In this document: positions 15,009-19,728 of the stretch, one piece after another | Numbering within the stretch: position 1 is the stretch's first letter | Layout: each line of letters starts with the position of its first letter | DNA from: an uncultured Porphyromonadaceae bacterium | GTDB taxonomy: Bacteria > Bacteroidota > Bacteroidia > Bacteroidales > Muribaculaceae | Direction: 5' to 3' | NCBI GenBank assembly: GCA_900544305.1 | Contig: UQUV01000050.1 | Span: forward strand, 1 to 19,728 | DNA: 19,728 bases | Notes under the pieces: model-generated | The model's input: only the letters and a program-made list of their open reading frames with translations | Database searches by the model: none | What the model was told of the DNA's origin: nothing | Program-made: the position numbers and the translations under genes

Positions 15009-15770
15009 ATGAAAGACAGAATAATTTTCATTACCGGAGCAACCAGCGGCATCGGCGAAGGCTGCGCCCGCAAGTTTGCCGCCATGGGGTCCGACCTGAT
15101 TCTGAACGGCAGAAATACAGAAAAACTGGCTGAACTGAAAGCAGAACTGACAGCAAAAGGCGTCGACGTGCTGACACTTCCGTTCGACGTGCGCGACCGC
15201 GAAGCCATGCGTGCCGCTCTCGATTCGCTGGAAGGCAAATGGAAAAATATCGACGTACTGGTCAACAATGCCGGACTTGTCATCGGTCTGGACAAGGAAT
15301 TTGAAGGCAACCTCGACGAATGGGATGTGGTGCTCGACACGAACGTGCGCGCCCTGCTGGCCATGACCCGCATGGTAGTGCCGGGAATGGTGGAACGAGG
15401 CCGCGGACACATCATCAACATCGGCTCGATTGCCGGCGATGCCGCCTACCCCGGAGGCAGCGTCTACTGCGCCACAAAAGCGGCTGTCAAGGCTTTGTCC
15501 GACGGACTCCGCATCGACCTTGTCGACACTCCCCTGCGCGTGACGAACATCAAGCCGGGAATGGTGGAAACGAATTTCACCGTGGTGCGCTATCGCGGCG
15601 ACAAGGAACGCGCCGACGATTTCTATAAAGGAATCCATGCCCTCAACGGCGACGACGTGGCCGAAGTTGTCTATTTTGCCGCTTCCGCCCCTGCACATGT
15701 GCAGATAGCCGAAGTGCTCGTCATGCCGACGAATCAGGCTACAGGAACGATTTCCTACAAGAAACGCTGA
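15009..15770 (+). CDS. Short-chain dehydrogenase/reductase, YdfG-like
   Basis: This is a classical SDR of 253 residues with the cofactor motif TGATSGIG (10-16 region), NNAG (86-89) and the catalytic Ser140, Tyr153 and Lys157 (YCATK). The C-terminal half, with PGMVETNFTVVRYRGDKERAD and PAHVQIAEVLVMPTNQA, follows the YdfG family, which oxidises L-serine, L-allo-threonine or 3-hydroxy acids with NADP. Arg35 after the second strand (LNGRN) fits NADP preference. The exact substrate cannot be read from sequence. It appears to be transcribed alone: it has its own promoter, and another promoter precedes pyrH. Confidence 0.9.
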   Translation: MKDRIIFITGATSGIGEGCARKFAAMGSDLILNGRNTEKLAELKAELTAKGVDVLTLPFDVRDREAMRAALDSLEGKWKNIDVLVNNAGLVIGLDKEFEGNLDEWDVVLDTNVRALLAMTRMVVPGMVERGRGHIINIGSIAGDAAYPGGSVYCATKAAVKALSDGLRIDLVDTPLRVTNIKPGMVETNFTVVRYRGDKERADDFYKGIHALNGDDVAEVVYFAASAPAHVQIAEVLVMPTNQATGTISYKKR

Positions 15771-15777
15771 AGATTTG

Positions 15778-15808
15778 TTTGAGATTTAAGGGAAAGTCAT
15801 TAAATTTG
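15778..15808 (+). promoter_or_regulatory. Promoter of pyrH-frr
   Basis: TTTG at 15778-15781 and TAAATTTG at 15801-15808 are 19 bases apart, a full consensus match. The -33 box begins 7 nt after the SDR stop codon. The leader is about 15 nt. Confidence 0.7.
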
Positions 15809-15829
15809 TAAAAAACAAAACCAGACAGA

Positions 15830-16546
15830 ATGAGAACAAGTTACAAGCGCATATTGCTGAAGCTCAGCGGCGAGTCGCTGATGGGTGAACAAGGCTACGG
15901 CATCGACCCGGTTAGAGTGGGCGATTACGCCGAACAGATTAAGGATTTGGCACAATCCGGTGTGGAAATCGCTATTGTAATCGGTGGCGGCAACATATTT
16001 CGCGGACTTGCCGGAGCGGCAAAAGGCGTTGACCGTGTGAAAGGCGACCAGATGGGCATGCTTGCTACGGTCATCAACTCGTTGGCTCTCTGTTCGGCTC
16101 TTGAAAAAATCGGACAGCCGGCACAGGTATTCACTGCCATCAACATGTTCCCGATTGGCGAACACTACAGCAAGTGGAAAGCCATCGACGCCATGAAGGC
16201 CGGAAAGGTAGCCATCATGTCGTGCGGCACGGGCAACCCGTTCTTTACAACCGATACAGGCTCGGCTCTGCGCGGAATCGAAGTGGAAGCCGACGTGATG
16301 CTGAAAGGCACACGCGTTGACGGCATCTACACAGCCGACCCGGAAAAAGACCCGACAGCCGTCAAGTTTACGGAAATCACTTACGACGAAATCTACAGCC
16401 GCGGACTGAAGGTGATGGACCTTACGGCAACTGTGCTTTGCAAGGAAAACAATCTCCCGATTGTGGTGTTCAACATGGACCAGAAAGGCAACCTCCGCAA
16501 AGTGATCGACGGAGAACCCATCGGCACATTGGTATATCAGAAATAA
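15830..16546 (+). CDS. pyrH: Uridylate (UMP) kinase
   Basis: This bacterial-type UMP kinase of the amino-acid-kinase fold makes UDP from UMP in pyrimidine synthesis. The 238 residues are typical. Motifs visible are KRILLKLSGESLMG (6-19), the glycine-rich VIGGGNIFRG (50-59), GTGNPFFTTDTGSALR (133-148) and the nucleotide-binding KGTRVDGIYTADPEKDP (159-175). It is paired with frr after 27 nt, a gene order common in bacteria. The enzyme is usually hexameric and controlled by GTP and UTP; that is family knowledge, not visible here. Confidence 0.97.
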   Translation: MRTSYKRILLKLSGESLMGEQGYGIDPVRVGDYAEQIKDLAQSGVEIAIVIGGGNIFRGLAGAAKGVDRVKGDQMGMLATVINSLALCSALEKIGQPAQVFTAINMFPIGEHYSKWKAIDAMKAGKVAIMSCGTGNPFFTTDTGSALRGIEVEADVMLKGTRVDGIYTADPEKDPTAVKFTEITYDEIYSRGLKVMDLTATVLCKENNLPIVVFNMDQKGNLRKVIDGEPIGTLVYQK

Positions 16547-16573
16547 ACAATAACAAATAAAAACGATACAATT

Positions 16574-17137
16574 ATGAACGACGTAAATTTCTATATTTCT
16601 CCTGCAGAAGAAAAAATGGAATTGGCGGTGGCTTATCTTGATGAAGCATTGGCACACATCCGTGCCGGTAAGGCAAACCCGAAGATTCTCGACGGCATCA
16701 AGGTTGACTACTACGGAAGCGCCGCTCCTATCAGTAATGTTGCCAACGTGTCGGTGCCTGATGCCCGCACTATCACCATTACTCCGTGGGAGAAATCCAT
16801 GTTTAAGGAAATTGAAAAGGCAATCATCAACTCTGACCTCGGCATCACACCGGAAAACAACGGCGAAGTAATCCGCCTTTCTATTCCGCCGTTGACTGAG
16901 GAACGCCGTAAAGCGCTGGTTAAACAGTCGAAAGCTGAAGCCGAACAGGCTAAGATTTCTGTGCGCAATGCCCGCCGCGATGTTATCGAAGGCTTGAAGA
17001 AAGCTGTGAAGAACGACGGCATGCCGGAAGACGCACAGAAAAATGCAGAAGAAAAGGTTCAAAAAATCCACGACAAGTACCTGAAGAAAATCGACGAGGT
17101 ATTTGCTGCCAAGGAAAAGGAAATCCTTACAGTATAA
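16574..17137 (+). CDS. frr: Ribosome recycling factor
   Basis: With EF-G, this factor splits ribosomes after termination. Its 187 residues are the standard length. Visible family segments are HIRAGKANPKILDGIKVDYYG (about 28-48), PWEKSMFKEIEKAI, the helical IRLSIPPLTEERRKALVKQ and ARRDVIEGLKKAVK. The long helices of the tRNA-like domain are intact. It ends the pyrH-frr unit, and a strong terminator lies 23 nt downstream. Confidence 0.97.
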   Translation: MNDVNFYISPAEEKMELAVAYLDEALAHIRAGKANPKILDGIKVDYYGSAAPISNVANVSVPDARTITITPWEKSMFKEIEKAIINSDLGITPENNGEVIRLSIPPLTEERRKALVKQSKAEAEQAKISVRNARRDVIEGLKKAVKNDGMPEDAQKNAEEKVQKIHDKYLKKIDEVFAAKEKEILTV

Positions 17138-17160
17138 TTCCCCACCACAATATATATAAT

Positions 17161-17202
17161 AAAAACCGTCAGGAATACGCCGATATTCCTGACGGTTTTT
17201 TG
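17161..17202 (+). terminator. Intrinsic terminator after frr
   Basis: Positions 17161-17177 pair perfectly with 17184-17200 (17-bp stem, 6-nt loop), with the 3' arm ending in T's. The A-rich 5' side also makes it capable of acting on the opposite strand. The rest of 17138-17304 is AT-rich; only a partial -7-like TAACTTGC at 17275 was seen. Confidence 0.92.
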
Positions 17203-17304
17203 TTATTTTCAACACAAAAACGCAATAATGTAATTTTTATTGGTAAAAATGCAACAATATTAAATATTTTTTATTAACTTGCCTACGATTTATAATTAAA
17301 ACCT

Positions 17305-19557
17305 ATGCTTATGATGAAAAAGATTACATTGTTAGTGTTGGCTTGCACATTATGCGCAAGCGTTGGTTTTGCTCAAAACAAAAAGGCATTACGGGCAAAG
17401 ACGATGAAGGTTGAAAACACGGAGGCGGTATCCAGCCGCCTGTTTACACCGGTTTACAAGTTCACAAAAGCACAAGTGACGTCAACACCCCGAATGTTGG
17501 CAAATGACGCTTCGGCGGTAATCGTTGAAGAAGACTTCTCGAAATTTACGGCAGGCAGCGAAACCGCTCCGGATGCGACAGACTTAGCAAATGCACAGAC
17601 AGGCGACATCTCGGCCGATTACACACAAGTTCCGGGATGGTCGGGTGGAGCCGTGTTCCAAGCCGGAGGTTCTGCATATATTGGCTTTTATCAAGATGAA
17701 ACAGGCTGGATCAATACTCCGCTACTCGACTTTTCTGCAAACAACGGAACATTTACCGTAACTTTCCGCGCCAAATCGGCATTATCGGGCGGCGACGAAC
17801 TGAACGTGCTATTGCTGTACCCTGGCGAACAATATGCAACAAGCTCACAATCCGTTGTACTGACTAATGAATGGCAGGAATACAGTTTTTCTCTCTCAAA
17901 AGGCATAGCCGAATCCTTCATTCAAATGTGGTCCAACAATGGGGAATATTTTATTGACGACATTAAAATTTCCGCCGAAGGACTTAGCGCACCGCAAAAT
18001 CCGATCGTGTCAAAATACATGGGCACTTCTGCCGAATTGAGTTGGGATGCAGTAGCAGGAGCTGATTCCTATCTTCTGAATGTCTACTACTTTAGCATGG
18101 ATACATGGGGCTACGTATATCTGCTCCAGAATGAACCTGTAACCGGAACTTCCTATACAGTAGAAGGACTGGACCCGAACGAAAGCTACTACTTCGACGT
18201 GGCAGCCGTAATGGGAGAGGAGATTTCACCGCTGTCCGAATCCGTGACCATTGAATCGCCTATCGAAGCACCGACAGCACTCCCGGCAACAAACTATTCG
18301 GCCACTTCATTTACTGCCAACTGGGAAGCCGTTGAAGGAGCAGCGTCCTATCTGTTGAGCGTCATGTCAATGACAGAAGAGGACGACACCCAATATGTTC
18401 TCGAGAATAAGGAAGTGCAAGGAACAAGCTACGACGTGAACGACTTGACAGCAGGTACTGTTTATTACTACCAGGTTACAGCAAAAATGTCTGACGGTTC
18501 TGTTTCACAACCTTCTGAAATGATTGCAGCATTGCCGACACTCAGCAAGCCGGTAGTGAAAGAAGCAACTGACATCACTGCAACTGGATTTACCGCCAAC
18601 TGGGAATCGGTAGAATTTGCAAATGTCTATTTGGCTACTCTTTACAAAGAACATACGGCCAAAGCCGACGAAACTTATACAATTGCCAACGCATCGTTCA
18701 AAGGACTGGAATCAACCGGAACGCTTGAAAGTCCGGAAACGTTCTTTGACGCCTATCAGCTTACACGTGAGGATGGAGCTTATGGCTGGTATATCAGCAT
18801 GGCTGCAACAATACCTGGAGCTATGGGTCTGGACAATTCCTTTGCAATGTTCTTTGGTCCGTCATTCATGTACTCTCCACAAGGCAATTTCGGACAGGCT
18901 GGCGGAAAAGTTGCTTTGACACTCGACGTAGTAGCACCGGCTGACGACAACTTGCTGGTCATGTTCGCAGAAATCGTTGACAATATGCTCACACCGATTG
19001 AATCCTCTGTCAAGAGCATTCCTGTTACACCTACAATGACTGAACAGAAAGTGACGCTGGAAGGCGGCTCTGACGGCGACGTTATCCTGATGTATTCCGA
19101 AAACAACCAAAACGTGTTCTTCGGCTCACTGAAAGCAGATATCGACCTGAAAGCGGGTGCCAAGTTCTCAACAACGGAAGATGCCGTCGTTGCAGAAACA
19201 AACAGCTGTAGCTTCAAAGATTTGACAGTTGTAGACGGCGATGTATTTGCCTACGACGTAATGGCTGCATATGTTGCAGACTCAAACAACATAGTGTACA
19301 GCGAAATTTCCGACAAGATGGAAGTGCAGTTGTCCTCTTCGGTAGCTTCAGTAGCTCCGGCAATGGCTGCTGTAAATGTCATCAACGGCATAGCGAACAT
19401 CAGCAATCCGGCAATGAAGGATGTGGCTGTATTCGGCATTGACGGCAAATGTATCTTTACAGACAACAACGGTTCGGAATCCTTGTCGGTAGAACTGCCG
19501 GCAGTTGGAATCTACCTTGTCAAAGTCGGTACTGAAATATTCAAAGTCATCAAATAA
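17305..19557 (+). CDS. Secreted FN3/jelly-roll protein with Por-type C-terminal sorting tail
   Basis: The 750-residue protein has a type I signal peptide ending near FAQ (residue 24). Two nearby ATGs (17311, 17314) are equally good starts. Residues about 73-225 form a beta jelly-roll-like domain (EEDFSKFTAG start, EYFIDDIKIS end, typical of carbohydrate or cell-surface binding folds). FN3 domains follow at about 228-318 and 321-411. A third FN3 begins at 414 (ITATGFTANWESV) and appears interrupted by a second jelly-roll-like insert, about 457-622, before resuming to about 676. Residues 680-750 end in VAVFGIDGKCIF and GIYLVKVGTEIFKVIK, the pattern of a type IX secretion (Por) tail. No catalytic motif was seen; an adhesin or binding role is inferred. 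It is a single-gene unit with its own terminator. Confidence 0.85.
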   Translation: MLMMKKITLLVLACTLCASVGFAQNKKALRAKTMKVENTEAVSSRLFTPVYKFTKAQVTSTPRMLANDASAVIVEEDFSKFTAGSETAPDATDLANAQTGDISADYTQVPGWSGGAVFQAGGSAYIGFYQDETGWINTPLLDFSANNGTFTVTFRAKSALSGGDELNVLLLYPGEQYATSSQSVVLTNEWQEYSFSLSKGIAESFIQMWSNNGEYFIDDIKISAEGLSAPQNPIVSKYMGTSAELSWDAVAGADSYLLNVYYFSMDTWGYVYLLQNEPVTGTSYTVEGLDPNESYYFDVAAVMGEEISPLSESVTIESPIEAPTALPATNYSATSFTANWEAVEGAASYLLSVMSMTEEDDTQYVLENKEVQGTSYDVNDLTAGTVYYYQVTAKMSDGSVSQPSEMIAALPTLSKPVVKEATDITATGFTANWESVEFANVYLATLYKEHTAKADETYTIANASFKGLESTGTLESPETFFDAYQLTREDGAYGWYISMAATIPGAMGLDNSFAMFFGPSFMYSPQGNFGQAGGKVALTLDVVAPADDNLLVMFAEIVDNMLTPIESSVKSIPVTPTMTEQKVTLEGGSDGDVILMYSENNQNVFFGSLKADIDLKAGAKFSTTEDAVVAETNSCSFKDLTVVDGDVFAYDVMAAYVADSNNIVYSEISDKMEVQLSSSVASVAPAMAAVNVINGIANISNPAMKDVAVFGIDGKCIFTDNNGSESLSVELPAVGIYLVKVGTEIFKVIK

Positions 19558-19582
19558 AATCCAGTAAATTTTAGGGTTATGT

Positions 19583-19619
19583 ATTGGGGCAGGTTTTTAC
19601 GACTTGCCCCAATTTTTTT
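19583..19619 (+). terminator. Intrinsic terminator after the FN3 protein gene
   Basis: Positions 19583-19594 pair with 19602-19613 (12 pairs including one G-U) around a 7-nt loop, followed by seven T's. The final 109 bases of the window hold nothing I can recognise. Confidence 0.88.
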
Positions 19620-19728
19620 ATCAAAAAACAGCTCAAAAAATGCCCCTAAAAACAACTTGTACATCAATGACCACCTGACTTCGTCACTATAAAAACATCG
19701 ATTTTATAATATCTTGATAAATAACATT

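Noticed and set aside
15800..17215. 471-residue open frame antisense to pyrH and frr
   Set aside because: It spans two secure genes and their gap and would have to start inside a perfect terminator; composition is that of a shadow frame.
1..19728. CRISPR array, tRNA/rRNA genes, insertion sequence or prophage
   Set aside because: No regularly spaced repeats, cloverleaf-like segments, transposase or phage motifs were seen on either strand.

Overview
The window looks like a chromosomal segment of a Bacteroidetes bacterium, most likely of the order Bacteroidales. The reasons are: several upstream regions carry the Bacteroidetes-type promoter (TTTG or TTG, about 19-20 bases, then TAnnTTTG); Shine-Dalgarno sequences are mostly absent; LysS has a C-terminal extension of the kind I associate with this phylum; and a large secreted protein ends in a Por-type (type IX secretion-like) tail. 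No tRNA, rRNA, CRISPR array, insertion sequence or phage gene was seen.

Layout. (1) 40-3597, minus strand, AT-richer to the eye than the rest: a three-gene operon of a large lipoprotein, a voltage-gated-type ion channel with an abnormal pore and an unrecognised 300-residue cytoplasmic domain, and pyroglutamyl-peptidase I. The lipoprotein and channel genes overlap by 17 nt; pcp follows after 5 nt. (2) 3841-8008, plus strand: lysS, gpsA and pgi, ended by a strong terminator. (3) 8169-9600: two tandem lipoprotein genes whose first 143 nt and last 174 nt are (nearly) identical while the middle is diverged, ended by a second terminator. (4) 9772-14079: a tightly spaced four-gene run behind one promoter that carries a dyad. 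It begins with a Tat-exported aldo/keto-reductase-like Fe-S lipoprotein, then a NapH-NapG-like fusion with an internal Tat signal, then thyA and folA. (5) 14113-14907, minus strand, and 15009-15770, plus strand: a TPR protein and a YdfG-like SDR, divergently transcribed from interleaved promoters. (6) 15830-17137: pyrH and frr, ended by a 17-bp-stem terminator. (7) 17305-19557: a secreted FN3/jelly-roll protein with its own terminator.

The housekeeping genes (translation: lysS, frr; carbon and lipid precursors: pgi, gpsA; nucleotides and folate: pyrH, thyA, folA) are mostly ordinary. The most interesting part is the redox pair at 9772-12748. A membrane Fe-S protein of the quinol-oxidising NapH type is fused to an exported four-cluster NapG-type ferredoxin, and it sits beside an exported AKR-fold Fe-S lipoprotein that has lost the catalytic Lys and His of the AKR tetrad. 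No terminal reductase is encoded in the operon. I infer an envelope electron-transfer pathway whose acceptor is unknown. The channel operon and the mosaic lipoprotein pair are the next most unusual regions.
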